IMG/VR virus record: IMGVR_UViG_3300043570_001162
Span: 1 to 29,562 of that record
Direction: 5' to 3' (one strand)
DNA: 29,562 nt
Source: a virus
A program made the translations under genes and the position numbers. Below the pieces are notes generated by a model. It saw nothing but the letters and a program-made list of their open reading frames with translations. It was not told the DNA's origin and did no database searches. This document shows positions 1 through 8,657 of the stretch, one piece after another (within the stretch, counting starts at the first letter, position 1; every line of letters starts with the position of its first letter).

Positions 1-1280
1 TGATCCAACCAACTACCGTGTTCATTTGCGTGATCCACGAACATTGTATAAATACGACCAGTTTCAAGACGCTCTTTAGCAAGTAGACCCATCAATTCAC
101 GTGCAGGTACTTTCTTCTTGAACTTGAGATTCTTGTTAGCTTCAGCCTTTTCATATTTTTCTTTGAATCCTTCTAATCCAAATGTATTCCACAGTGAAGG
201 GCATTCGTGATAACTAAATAGTGTAACGTCTTGATTCTTCAAGAAACGTTCAAAAATTAGTTTATCGAGACCCACACAATAATCTAACTTACGAACTCGA
301 TTATCATCTGTGCCTTGATTATTCTTCAATACAAGAATATCTAGAATATCATAATGGAACCAAGCGAAATTTACAGTTGCGCTCCCACCACGAATGCCAT
401 TCTGGTGACAACTCTTTACTGTAGCTTCAAATGATTTAGCAAACGGAATTGGACCTGTATGCATTACTTCGCCATTACGAATTGGCGCGTTTGTAGCACG
501 TAGTCTTGATAAATTCAATCCAATACCATAACGACTAGCTGTAGCAAACCCAACCGCACTATTGTTGCTGAAAATACTACGTAGATCATCATCGACTGTG
601 AACAGTGAACAACTGGCATAACTCTTCATTGGAGTTCTTACGCCTGCCATAATTGGTGTGGGTAAATTAATCTTATGTTTACTAAAGTAATTATAAGCTT
701 TCTTTACATACTCAAGTCGATTTTCTTTATAATCTTTAAAGAATGTCATTGCGATAAGCATATAAGCAAACTGAGGACTTTCATAAATTACCTTAGTAGC
801 CCTATTTTGAACCAAGTACTTATCACACAGCTGTTTGATACCGGCATACGTGAAATTAAAATCACGATCATGTCGTAGAAACTCATCTAGCTTATCAAAT
901 TCTTGTTTAGAATACCAATTTAAAATATCCGAGTCATAAACCAACGCATCAATATTAGTTTTAACTAGATCGTGTAACTTTGGGGGATTTTTACCACCCC
1001 AAACATTCTTTCGTAGTTGATAATTTAATAAACGTGATGCTACAAATTGATAATTAGGTTTATCTTCTGTAATTAAATTAGATGCGGCTTCAATCAACAT
1101 CACGTGGATATCTTTTGATGTCATTCCATCAAAGAACGACAAATGGGCATTCATTGCTACTTCTTCAAATCCAACACCTTTTATATCTTCAGTAGCCCAT
1201 TGTAAAATCTTATTGATTTTATCTGCATTAAACTTCTCAGTGAGACCATTTCTTTTCTTTATAAAAATTTCTTTATTCAT
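1..1280 (-). CDS. nrdA: Ribonucleotide reductase class I, large (alpha) subunit, 3' end outside window
   Basis: Reduces ribonucleoside diphosphates to deoxyribonucleotides for phage DNA synthesis, with a small NrdB subunit expected outside the window. An open frame of 426 codons runs from ATG at 1280 to the left edge without a stop, so the C-terminal part is missing. Residues about 4-90 look like an ATP-cone regulatory domain (FIKKRNG...EKFNADKI). Cys224 in YASCSLF aligns with E. coli Cys225, one of the redox cysteines. RYGIGLNLSRLRA, GGEVMHTG-type (here NGEVMHTG), SCHQNGIRGGSATVNF and ETGRIYTMFVDHAN match E. coli NrdA in the same order. The radical-site loop (N-x-C-x-E) should lie just beyond the edge and cannot be checked. 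No Shine-Dalgarno is visible; upstream is A/T-rich sequence and then the helicase gene. Identity is secure from motif order. Confidence 0.95.
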   Translation of the reverse strand, partial: MNKEIFIKKRNGLTEKFNADKINKILQWATEDIKGVGFEEVAMNAHLSFFDGMTSKDIHVMLIEAASNLITEDKPNYQFVASRLLNYQLRKNVWGGKNPPKLHDLVKTNIDALVYDSDILNWYSKQEFDKLDEFLRHDRDFNFTYAGIKQLCDKYLVQNRATKVIYESPQFAYMLIAMTFFKDYKENRLEYVKKAYNYFSKHKINLPTPIMAGVRTPMKSYASCSLFTVDDDLRSIFSNNSAVGFATASRYGIGLNLSRLRATNAPIRNGEVMHTGPIPFAKSFEATVKSCHQNGIRGGSATVNFAWFHYDILDILVLKNNQGTDDNRVRKLDYCVGLDKLIFERFLKNQDVTLFSYHECPSLWNTFGLEGFKEKYEKAEANKNLKFKKKVPARELMGLLAKERLETGRIYTMFVDHANEHGSWLD

Positions 1281-1381
1281 ACGGGTAAAAAATAACTATC
1301 TAAATAAGATTCAAATTTGTGTTTAGAGTGTAAATTTTTTATTATTTTTTTATGCGTTTTTCTATCTGTAGATACTATAAA

Positions 1382-2764
1382 TTATTCATTATCTTCTACG
1401 TTATGAACGTTCCATTTGGATTTTAGAGCTTTCTTAACTTGATTTTCGCCATCCATCATTTCATTCATGATACCCATTCCTTCACGACTATTCTCTCCAT
1501 AGATCTCAATATGACCACAACTAGCGTTCATCTTACTTGGGAATGTCAAACCATCCGGGCCAAAACGATTCTTAATTACGTGGAATCTTGCTGTATTTGC
1601 TTGTTTATCGTTAACTTTACGACTTAGACTAAGAACAAAGTCAGCGGTCATAATTTTACGATAACTATCAGCGATGTTGTTAGCCTGAATAATATCTTCA
1701 TCCATAGCAGCACGATTACTCTGTGAAGCGCTCCAAATAGGAACTTGTAACTCACCAGCTACACCACGTAGTTCTTCATAAATACCCCCAGCTTCACTAT
1801 AACTGTTACTATTGCGTTCACTCTGTGATGGACGTAGAATATCAGCGTAGTCAACAATAATCATATCAACTTTGGTACCAAGTACTGCCAATCTTTCACA
1901 ATGTGACTTAAGACTATAAGCACTTACAGTTTTAATTGGGAAGTATTTGATCTTCAACTTGCCAGGTACATCAGCGATCTTCTTCTTTACGATATCTACA
2001 TTGTTACGAATGTTCTGGAAATCGATTCCTGTAAAACAGGCATCGTAACGTAGTCCAACATAATTTTCATTCAACTCAAGAGTAAAATGAACTACATTTT
2101 TACCTTGTTTCATCGCTTCAACGCCTAGTTTGGATAGTACCCAACTCTTACCACTACCAGCACAAGCTGTAATAATACCCAATTCACCTGCGGCTAATCC
2201 ACCATCCATAATAGTGTCAATTTCAGTCCAATTTGTCTTAATACAATTACGACTCATTACACTCATTCGTTGTTCTACATCTTCAGTATAATCATGACCA
2301 ATATTACGTTCCATACCAGCTTTCATCGCATGATCAACTACACTTTTAATCTTATCGTATTGACCGAGTGACAATAAATCTGCACTTTCAATAATAGCAT
2401 TCTTTAGTTTCTGATTTTTACAAAACTCTAAGAACTGTTCTTTTACAAACTTTAGATCACTATCACTTACCTTTTGATAAACCAACTTTAGATTGTCTAC
2501 GATACTCCGCTTGAGAAGTTCATCACCTACGTCATCAACTTTAATCTTGAATACAGTTAAAGTTGGCAGATCTTTATATTCGTTGAAATATTTAATACTT
2601 TCTTTTACAACCCACTTGTTTGCATCACTTTCAAAGAAGTCTACTTCGATAATATCATTAATACGTTCAATAAACGAACGATCAGATATTAAGCATGAAA
2701 TACACTTGATTTGGAAGTCACGGCCGTATTTTGTTAATGAATCAATTGCTTTTTTGTTTTCCAT
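1382..2764 (-). CDS. Replicative DNA helicase, DnaB/T4 gp41-like
   Basis: Hexameric 5'-3' helicase expected to unwind the phage fork together with a primase. The protein has 460 residues. Residues 1-165 form a helical N-terminal region. The RecA-like motor follows, with Walker A ACAGSGKS at 200-207, the HFTLEL glutamate motif near 230, Walker B MIIVDYADIL at 301-310 (Asp305), a SASQSNRAA segment near 360, and a KNRFGPDG segment near 400 typical of the DnaB arginine-finger/basic region. Length agrees with T4 gp41 and DnaB (about 460-475). It is the last replication gene before nrdA. A sigma70-like promoter with a palindromic spacer lies immediately upstream; its predicted start is only a few bases before the ATG, so the message may be nearly leaderless. 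No DnaG-type primase is seen in this window. Confidence 0.93.
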   Translation of the reverse strand: MENKKAIDSLTKYGRDFQIKCISCLISDRSFIERINDIIEVDFFESDANKWVVKESIKYFNEYKDLPTLTVFKIKVDDVGDELLKRSIVDNLKLVYQKVSDSDLKFVKEQFLEFCKNQKLKNAIIESADLLSLGQYDKIKSVVDHAMKAGMERNIGHDYTEDVEQRMSVMSRNCIKTNWTEIDTIMDGGLAAGELGIITACAGSGKSWVLSKLGVEAMKQGKNVVHFTLELNENYVGLRYDACFTGIDFQNIRNNVDIVKKKIADVPGKLKIKYFPIKTVSAYSLKSHCERLAVLGTKVDMIIVDYADILRPSQSERNSNSYSEAGGIYEELRGVAGELQVPIWSASQSNRAAMDEDIIQANNIADSYRKIMTADFVLSLSRKVNDKQANTARFHVIKNRFGPDGLTFPSKMNASCGHIEIYGENSREGMGIMNEMMDGENQVKKALKSKWNVHNVEDNE

Positions 2765-2775
2765 AAGATAACTCT

Positions 2776-2804
2776 ACTATATCACTGAATTCAGTGATTT
2801 TCAA
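2776..2804 (-). promoter_or_regulatory. Sigma70-like promoter with palindromic spacer, upstream of helicase
   Basis: On the minus strand, TTGAAA (2804-2799) is followed by exactly 17 bases and TATAGT (2781-2776). The spacer plus one base is the perfect 18-bp palindrome ATCACTGAATTCAGTGAT (2781-2798). Such a site between -35 and -10 is a classic operator position, though the palindrome could instead form a hairpin. The predicted transcription start near 2769 is about five bases from the helicase ATG. The motif match is seen; function is inferred. Confidence 0.5.
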
Positions 2805-2824
2805 CTTTTATTAACCGACATTTT

Positions 2825-3892
2825 TTATTCCACGAAACTATTTAATTTGCCAAAACATTCTTGTAACCAAATGTGATAATTGGGGATATTATTCCACATT
2901 TTGTCTTCTGTAATTAACTTAGAAAAGCTAATTTTATCAATTTTCTTGACGGGGGTATTGATAATTTCTTCTACACGTAATTGTGTAAATGATTGAATCT
3001 GCGTATTATGTAACTGCATCAATTCATAGTTACGACCAAGCAATAACTTATTGTCTAATACAGTATCATAAATTTTATATTTACCACGATTATTTTCAGA
3101 GTAATTATAAATTTGTTGTAAACAAGACTGATCTTCGTTAGCAAGAAATGGAAATGCTTTAACAACTCTTTTCAAACCAACTCCATCCAATCCTGGAATA
3201 TTATCACTTACATCACCTTCCATCGTTCTATAAAGAATAAAGTTATTACAGGTAATACCATATTCATCCAATATTTCTTTACAACCAAAAATTTTCTTTT
3301 TTGTTGGACTCCAGATTTTAATCTTATCACTTGCTAGTTGTAAGAAATCTTTGTCTGTAGACATAATGGTTACATTACTGTCTTTGAATGTATCTTTAGC
3401 TAAATAAGCAATTGTATCATCCGCTTCTATTTGATCAATTGCCATAATTGTTACAGGCAAGGTATCTAAATAATTTACAGTACGAACCAACTCTTTTCTA
3501 AAATTTACAGATTCGATTTGTGAGGAAGATAATTCTTCATAATTACGGTTAAGACGAATGTCTGTCTTTCTGCCATTTTTGTAATCCGGATAAATCTTTC
3601 TACGTTTCTGACTACCACCTTTACCGTCAAATACGATAATAACTCGGGTAGGAGAAAGTAATTTAATTGCATACCCAATACTCTTCAAAAAACCAGCAAT
3701 ACCACCGGTATGTAATCCGTCTTCGTTGAGTGAAGGAATGGCCATAAAACTTCTAATGTAAGTATTAAGGCCGTCAACAAGGAGGATGTCGGAGTTGATA
3801 GACTTTTTAAGACCTTCAGTTCCAACACCCTCATTGATATTTTCAAACAAGGAGAACAGTTTTTTCTTTTCAGATGAACTGAATCCACTCAT
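2825..3892 (-). CDS. rnh: T4 RNase H-like 5'-3' exonuclease/flap endonuclease (PIN/FEN family)
   Basis: Probably removes RNA primers and 5' flaps during lagging-strand synthesis. The protein has 355 residues. The acidic active-site set of the FEN/5' nuclease family is present: Asp40 (ILLVDGLN), Asp89 (IIVFDGKGG) followed by the basic KRRKIYPDYK segment, Glu156-x-Asp158-Asp159 (IEADDT), Asp180 and Asp182 (STDKDF), then GDVSDNIPGLDGVGLKR (226-242), the helix-hairpin-helix/H3TH DNA-binding signature including Asp227 and Asp230. Length is close to T4 RNase H (305) with an extended C-terminus. The ATG lies 4 bp after the uvsX stop codon, so the two genes should be co-translated. A stand-alone nuclease fits with the neighbouring family A polymerase, which lacks a 5' nuclease domain. 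Confidence 0.9.
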   Translation of the reverse strand: MSGFSSSEKKKLFSLFENINEGVGTEGLKKSINSDILLVDGLNTYIRSFMAIPSLNEDGLHTGGIAGFLKSIGYAIKLLSPTRVIIVFDGKGGSQKRRKIYPDYKNGRKTDIRLNRNYEELSSSQIESVNFRKELVRTVNYLDTLPVTIMAIDQIEADDTIAYLAKDTFKDSNVTIMSTDKDFLQLASDKIKIWSPTKKKIFGCKEILDEYGITCNNFILYRTMEGDVSDNIPGLDGVGLKRVVKAFPFLANEDQSCLQQIYNYSENNRGKYKIYDTVLDNKLLLGRNYELMQLHNTQIQSFTQLRVEEIINTPVKKIDKISFSKLITEDKMWNNIPNYHIWLQECFGKLNSFVE

Positions 3893-3896
3893 ATTA

Positions 3897-5039
3897 TTAT
3901 TCTTCTGACGTAGTAGTTTCTTCGTCTGACTCTACAACAGCATCGTCAATGATCTGACTATTAAAGTCTTTGTACTTCATAATTACAGCATCACAAATCT
4001 TCATGTAAATTTCTTCTCCCAACACTTTGTCTGTTTTCATTACAGTCACAAAATCTTTGGATTGAAACTTCCATTCGGATCCATCATCCTTCTTGTATGT
4101 GTAATAAGCACCACCCTGTTTAATCAGATTTTGATCTTTTAGAACTTTAATCCAACTACCATAGTCAGCAATTCCACTATCAAAATAGATATCAAAATTT
4201 GCTTGACGTTGTGGCGGACCCATACGATTCTTCACAACAATCGCTTTACATACGTTACCAACAACCTCGTCGCCCTTCTTGAGTTTACCTGTGTTGTTCA
4301 AACGAACTCGGACACTGCAATGATAAGCAAGTGACTTACCACCTGATACTACATACTTATCACCAAATGCCATAGCATTTAAATTCTGACGCAACTGATT
4401 AGTAAATACAGTAAGTACCTTCTGACGACCAATCATTGTAGTAATCTTGCGCATTGCTTTACTGATAATAATACTCTTACCAGTTGCATAACCATCCTTA
4501 CCATGATCACTTTCCAATTCCGCCTTTGTTGATGCGGCTGCAACAGAGTCAACAATAATTGTAAGAATACGATCTTTGTTAGACTTTCTTACAATTGCAA
4601 TCATCTTCTCCATCTGTTCAAAGATATCTTCAACAGTTTCACATTGAACATATAGAAGTTTTGATAAATCTACACCGAGACTTTTCCAGAATTCTGGGGC
4701 TGCTGAATTTTCTGTATCAATTACTACAGCAACACCACCTTTCTTTTGAGTGTCAGCAACAACATGTGCTGAAACTAGACTTTTTCCAGTTCCTTCCAAT
4801 CCATTAAATTCAATCATCTTACCCACAGGTAGACCACCGTGTGGACGATTACTAATGGCTAGATCCAGAATAGAAGAACCCGTACTAATCCAATCACTAA
4901 TTTCAGCAGGATTTTCCTGTTCATCTAAAAAATAAGCAATTTTACCACCGTCTTTGTTTGCTTTGTTTAACTCATTTGCCAACAATTCGATTAATTCGTC
5001 TCGTTGACCCGACTCTTTAATAACACTTTTTTTTGCCAT
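3897..5039 (-). CDS. uvsX: RecA/UvsX-like recombinase
   Basis: Strand-exchange ATPase for recombination-dependent replication and repair. Using the MAKKSVIKES start (ATG at 5039) the protein has 380 residues. Walker A is GLEGTGKS at 80-87, the catalytic glutamate of the RecA fold is Glu110 in VVIDTEN, and Walker B is TIIVDSVAA at 160-168. A segment around VFTNQLRQNL is the RecA motif with a Q/R switch, followed by GGKSLAYHCSVRVRL typical of UvsX/RecA. The C-terminus is acidic (VVESDEETTTSEE), as in RecA and UvsX. An in-frame ATG at 5081 would add 14 hydrophobic residues, but it overlaps the hairpin downstream of the SSB gene and is not RecA-like, so the inner start was chosen. Neighbours are the SSB upstream and the RNase H-like nuclease downstream, as expected for a recombination/replication cluster. 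Confidence 0.95.
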   Translation of the reverse strand: MAKKSVIKESGQRDELIELLANELNKANKDGGKIAYFLDEQENPAEISDWISTGSSILDLAISNRPHGGLPVGKMIEFNGLEGTGKSLVSAHVVADTQKKGGVAVVIDTENSAAPEFWKSLGVDLSKLLYVQCETVEDIFEQMEKMIAIVRKSNKDRILTIIVDSVAAASTKAELESDHGKDGYATGKSIIISKAMRKITTMIGRQKVLTVFTNQLRQNLNAMAFGDKYVVSGGKSLAYHCSVRVRLNNTGKLKKGDEVVGNVCKAIVVKNRMGPPQRQANFDIYFDSGIADYGSWIKVLKDQNLIKQGGAYYTYKKDDGSEWKFQSKDFVTVMKTDKVLGEEIYMKICDAVIMKYKDFNSQIIDDAVVESDEETTTSEE

Positions 5040-5055
5040 AACGTATATAACTAGA

Positions 5056-5087
5056 AAGCCGATGGGGTATAAAAACTCCACCGGCTT
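5056..5087 (-). terminator. Hairpin between SSB and uvsX, probable (partial) terminator
   Basis: Inverted repeat with outer arms AAGCCG (5056-5061) and CGGCTT (5082-5087), one mismatch, then inner arms TGGGG (5063-5067) and CTCCA (5076-5080, one G-T pair) and an 8-base A/T loop. In the minus direction it follows the SSB stop and is trailed only by TTTCT. In the plus direction it is followed by a better T tract, but no plus-strand gene is present. It may attenuate transcription so that SSB is made in excess over UvsX. Confidence 0.55.
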
Positions 5088-5098
5088 ATTTTTATTTT

Positions 5099-5947
5099 TT
5101 AGGAGTTAAACAAGTCATCAAATGCTTGTTCTACACTGTCTTTACCTTTAGCTTTAACCGTACTTGGCGACTGTACTGCTTTAACTGAGGGTGTAACCAT
5201 TGATGGAGTGGTTGGTGCTGTGAATGGAACGTCGTCATCATCTGTGGGTGATGTAGCTGATGTAGTTGGTACAACAGTTTCAGCTGATTCTGCATCAGGA
5301 TTCAACCACTTATCCATAACTTCTTTGAGCTCTTCATAAGAAAATTCCGGGAAAAGATCCAAGATGTTAACTTGTGACTTTAGAGCGTCAAGCAACTGTG
5401 CGTTTTTTGGATCAATCGCTACACTAACATTTGGCTTAACACGAATACTTGTTTCTGGGAAACTAGCTCCTCCTTCAGCAGTCTTAAATTCCACGACAAT
5501 ATCACGTCCACCGGTTAGATCAGTAATATCACCAAAGTCAGGATCACTAATGATTGATAGAAGTTCTTGATAAACTTGCTTACCAAATCCCCAGAACTTA
5601 ACTCCTTCACCTTCTTCGCCACGGACAATTACGGGAGCAAATGTACGCATCTTGGGTTCCATCTTACGACCCATCTGCCAATCTTCTTTAGAACCAGTCT
5701 TCTTCAAGCGGTTACTAAACTCAACAATCGGATCTGGACGACCAAAACTATCAGGAGATAGATACGTCTTGTTGTTGATGTTGTAATGAAACTTTAGTTC
5801 GATAAACGGATTATCAGGTTCATACTTGTATGGAACAATACGAACTACTTGTTTACCTGGCTTTGGTTTCCAAATCAAGTTGGATTTTTGATTTGTGTTT
5901 GAAAGGGAGTTCAAACGACTCTTCAGCTTACTAATATCTAATGCCAT
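5099..5947 (-). CDS. 32: Single-stranded DNA-binding protein, T4 gp32-like
   Basis: Coats single-stranded DNA and coordinates replication and recombination proteins. The protein has 282 residues (T4 gp32 has 301). The N-terminus (DISKLKSRLNSLSN) is a short basic helix like the gp32 cooperativity region. Residues about 25-200 form the OB-fold core, with IWKPKPGKQVVRIVPYKYEPDNPFIELKFHY and WGFGKQVYQEL segments typical of gp32-type SSBs. A Pro/Thr/Ser-rich linker (215-265) leads to an acidic tail AFDDLFNS, as in gp32. No cysteine occurs, so the structural zinc site of T4 gp32 is absent. It is followed by a hairpin and uvsX. Upstream is a 123-base gap with candidate regulatory elements, so it probably heads its own transcript. 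Confidence 0.85.
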   Translation of the reverse strand: MALDISKLKSRLNSLSNTNQKSNLIWKPKPGKQVVRIVPYKYEPDNPFIELKFHYNINNKTYLSPDSFGRPDPIVEFSNRLKKTGSKEDWQMGRKMEPKMRTFAPVIVRGEEGEGVKFWGFGKQVYQELLSIISDPDFGDITDLTGGRDIVVEFKTAEGGASFPETSIRVKPNVSVAIDPKNAQLLDALKSQVNILDLFPEFSYEELKEVMDKWLNPDAESAETVVPTTSATSPTDDDDVPFTAPTTPSMVTPSVKAVQSPSTVKAKGKDSVEQAFDDLFNS

Positions 5948-6022
5948 AATTTATTTAATTATTTAATTGTTTAATTGTTAATTATTTAACCGAATCACTC
6001 GACTCAGTTTATAACCAACCTA

Positions 6023-6061
6023 AATTCAGTGTACACTAGGTACACACCGAAATCAAGTCAA
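6023..6061 (-). promoter_or_regulatory. Candidate promoter/operator region upstream of SSB
   Basis: A TTGACT -35-like box (6061-6056) is followed 17 bases later by a poor -10 (TAGTGT). A 6-bp inverted repeat GTGTAC/GTACAC (6029-6034 and 6040-6045, 5-base loop) overlaps the -10 position. The plus-strand words AATTCAGTG (6023-6031) and TGTACACTA (6030-6038) recur at the helicase promoter and the polymerase promoter, respectively. The words are seen directly; promoter activity is inferred. Confidence 0.35.
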
Positions 6062-6070
6062 AAATAAATA

Positions 6071-6463
6071 TTAAATTTCGTGGATAGAGAACAATTTTAA
6101 TGGAACTATTTTTACACCGATATCGTTAGTTAAAATTATGCTGTTTTTATATAGTTCCCAACTTAACTGAAAGTTCTTGTCATACACTCCATTATTTTCG
6201 TCAGCGATCAACTTATTCATTGCGTTGAGTGTATATAGTGTATTTGTTTGCTTTTTACGATGAATGCTAATTGTACCTTTAAATCGATTATTAAGATCAT
6301 TCTTTTCTACATTAAATGTAAGATATAGTTCTCGTAAATTATTCTCATTCGCAAATATAAAGATCTTATTGTCGATTAATTTATATTGTCGTGGTATTTC
6401 TTTCAGTGCATCTGTGTATTGAATGCTATTTGAGAATGTACAGAGTAATTGTTTTTGTGTCAT
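6071..6463 (-). CDS. Hypothetical protein, 130 residues
   Basis: Not recognised. The 130-residue product has alternating hydrophobic/polar stretches (FKGTISIHRKK, KNSIILTNDIGVKIVPLKLF) suggesting a mostly beta-strand soluble protein. There is no signal peptide, membrane segment or cysteine pair. Its ATG overlaps the stop of the 721-residue gene upstream by 4 bp (ATGA), so the two are translationally coupled and may act together. It is followed by the gap that carries the SSB regulatory elements. The ORF is convincing from the overlap and codon pattern; no function is offered. Confidence 0.75.
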   Translation of the reverse strand: MTQKQLLCTFSNSIQYTDALKEIPRQYKLIDNKIFIFANENNLRELYLTFNVEKNDLNNRFKGTISIHRKKQTNTLYTLNAMNKLIADENNGVYDKNFQLSWELYKNSIILTNDIGVKIVPLKLFSIHEI

Positions 6464-8625
6464 GGTATTTCAAATTCGAATTTACCGTTAATTTCCGCAT
6501 CCATATCAAAGTAATCAGCAAAATATTCAAATCCTTTATCGACGATTTGTTTGACTGTAATTGATATTTTTATAACCATTCGTTTGAAAAATTCTTTCAT
6601 TTTAACATAAAATACATTCAATGCGTTCTTGGCAGACGCTGATAAATTTTTTACAAACTCTAAACTATTTTGTACTACATTTTTAAATTCAACTCCTAAA
6701 TTATTAATAAATGACATCAAACTTTCTTCAATTATTTGATTCTCCAATAAAAGATAGTCAGTTTCGTCACATTCTTCTTTTAGAATGCCAATTCTAAGTG
6801 ATCCGCCACGTGCATTTCCTCTATCACGTACACCGAATTTAATTTTATTATAGTTATCGTCGATGAATTCATCCACTGTGTAAATCAAACAATCTCCTTG
6901 GCAATCCCATGTCATAATGTGATCCGCTACACATTTTTCCCCAGCAGAAAATCTTTTTTCGCCGGTAGAGAATTCTCTCAACAATGCTTTTTTGTATTTA
7001 TCTTCGGTAAAAATCTTATTTAATTCAGCCAACATCTGATGCATTTCTTTTTCTTCTATTTTAATTTCAGTAACTGCATCTGGACTTTTAATTAACGATA
7101 TTAAGTTATTTACAGCTTCTTTGGTTTTCTTTTGATCACTAGTGGTTGATAACGTAGTCAAATTTTTATTAATAACAGCTGCATGATTATAGTAAAATGA
7201 TTTCTCCATCAACTGAGCAAGTGTTTGTGTAATATTTGCAACTATCTTGTTTTTGATATCGGGGAAATCTTTTAATACCGCAGAAATTACGGTGGTTAGT
7301 TCTTTATGTTGTGAAGATGCAATTTGTGATCCACCAGCTTTCTTCGCACTACATTTTATGTTACCATTGATGATTAAATCCGTTTTAGATATCTTTGATA
7401 TACCCGCAAACTCTTCGGATAATTTACATCCAGATGATCCCAATATTTCAACAGAAGTAACTGGATTACTAATTTCTTTATATTTACCTGTTTTTAACTT
7501 ATCCGCTATTTTTTTAGCAACTGCGTTTTTTGATCCTTGTGGAGTATTAAATTCTTCTCCTATATAATTTTCCATTTCGCGCGCAGGACACGATTTATCC
7601 ATGTCACTGTTTGCTTTAGATACAAACTTGTTTTTATATTTTTTGTACAGTGTGGATAATACAACAATAGTTTGTATATCTGTCTTATTATATTGAATCA
7701 AACGTTCATCTGACAAACTTCTAACTTTTACATATGTAGAAGCTGGTACTAAATTAACGTTATTGGTAGTTAGATATTTTTCAAAATCATTGAATGTAAA
7801 CTGTATATCTCTACCTCTTGGAAATTTGAATGCGTCAAAGTTAGTAGTTTCAAAAACTTTTTGGAAATAAAGTTCAGGTGGTATTGTTTTACCAGCATCA
7901 TCTGTTCCAGCTATAGGTTCGTAAAACAAATTATCTTTCGCAATTTTAAAAAAATCACTACTATATTTTGGCGCTGCTGCTTCTTTTATAGATCCTCTGA
8001 TTATAGTAGTTTTTATTGATTCATCATATATTTGTTCACCAATAAAACCACCTTCGGTATCATACCAATTAAAACCTTTTTTATAGAATCCAAATTTCAC
8101 AGCTTCATCTACACTGTAATTTACAAGTGGACTTTGACCCAACAAAACTGATTGCACTGCAATTGCATCCAATTGTTTTTCTCTAGGAGTTCTTATATCT
8201 TTGTCGGTGTCAATTATTTTTTTATCCAATGATGCATCTATAGAAACATCTATATCTTTTTCCTGCGCCGGAGCAACATTGGCATCTTCACCTGATTTAA
8301 TTCCGGCATTTGGTTCTGTAAAAATATTTGTCTGAGCTTTTTTGGGATTTTCCGCAAAATGTGTACCTTTAGTTACAGCTCTGTCTCTATATTGTTTATT
8401 TGGAAACGTTACAAGTATACCGTCTTTATTGTATGCTTGTCTTTCTGGAAATCTACCAGCTTCAAATAATTTAGCTGTCTTTTCTACAATTTTATTAATA
8501 TCATAACCAGCGTTCTCCAAGTACTCCTGCAATATAATTACGTGATCTTCATTTTTAAGATCCAATGTTCCGTTTTTGATACGACTATCACAACCAATTT
8601 CGTTTACTAATGATTTAAAGTTCAT
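6460..8625 (-). CDS. Large hypothetical protein, 721 residues, possible nuclease-like core
   Basis: Function not recognised. The 721-residue protein begins with a helical region (1-70), then a Lys/Asp-rich linker with AYNKDGILVTFPNKQYRDRAV. A central region around residues 400-440 reads ISKTDLIINGN followed by IKCSAKKAGGSQIASSQ. The Asp, then hydrophobic-K-x-S-x-K-K layout resembles a degenerate PD-(D/E)XK-type core, but this is only a pattern resemblance. A region near 560-620 contains several Cys, His and Asp (GEKCVADHIMTWDCQGDC), possibly metal-binding. The C-terminal 100 residues are predicted helical and amphipathic (SLMSFINNLGVEF, FYVKMKEFFKRM). It lies between the polymerase and SSB genes and is coupled to the 130-residue gene downstream, so a DNA-processing or packaging role is possible. 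A structural protein cannot be excluded. Confidence 0.75.
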   Translation of the reverse strand: MNFKSLVNEIGCDSRIKNGTLDLKNEDHVIILQEYLENAGYDINKIVEKTAKLFEAGRFPERQAYNKDGILVTFPNKQYRDRAVTKGTHFAENPKKAQTNIFTEPNAGIKSGEDANVAPAQEKDIDVSIDASLDKKIIDTDKDIRTPREKQLDAIAVQSVLLGQSPLVNYSVDEAVKFGFYKKGFNWYDTEGGFIGEQIYDESIKTTIIRGSIKEAAAPKYSSDFFKIAKDNLFYEPIAGTDDAGKTIPPELYFQKVFETTNFDAFKFPRGRDIQFTFNDFEKYLTTNNVNLVPASTYVKVRSLSDERLIQYNKTDIQTIVVLSTLYKKYKNKFVSKANSDMDKSCPAREMENYIGEEFNTPQGSKNAVAKKIADKLKTGKYKEISNPVTSVEILGSSGCKLSEEFAGISKISKTDLIINGNIKCSAKKAGGSQIASSQHKELTTVISAVLKDFPDIKNKIVANITQTLAQLMEKSFYYNHAAVINKNLTTLSTTSDQKKTKEAVNNLISLIKSPDAVTEIKIEEKEMHQMLAELNKIFTEDKYKKALLREFSTGEKRFSAGEKCVADHIMTWDCQGDCLIYTVDEFIDDNYNKIKFGVRDRGNARGGSLRIGILKEECDETDYLLLENQIIEESLMSFINNLGVEFKNVVQNSLEFVKNLSASAKNALNVFYVKMKEFFKRMVIKISITVKQIVDKGFEYFADYFDMDAEINGKFEFEIP

Positions 8626-8649
8626 CTATTATAAATATACATATAAATA

Positions 8650-8657
8650 TATTTATA
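8650..8657 (-). promoter_or_regulatory. Possible T4-type late promoter TATAAATA
   Basis: The minus strand carries an exact TATAAATA (8657-8650), the T4 late promoter consensus. It overlaps the polymerase stop codon and ends 25 bases before the ATG of the 721-residue gene, a distance giving a short leader. In such A/T-rich DNA the match could be chance. Confidence 0.3.

Noticed and set aside
675-878. Small plus-strand ORF of 67 codons
   Set aside because: It lies wholly inside the conserved nrdA frame on the other strand and has no recognisable features.
5040-5081. Upstream ATG extending UvsX by 14 residues
   Set aside because: The added residues are hydrophobic and not RecA-like, and the start lies inside the hairpin after the SSB gene. 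ATG 5039 gives the normal N-terminus.
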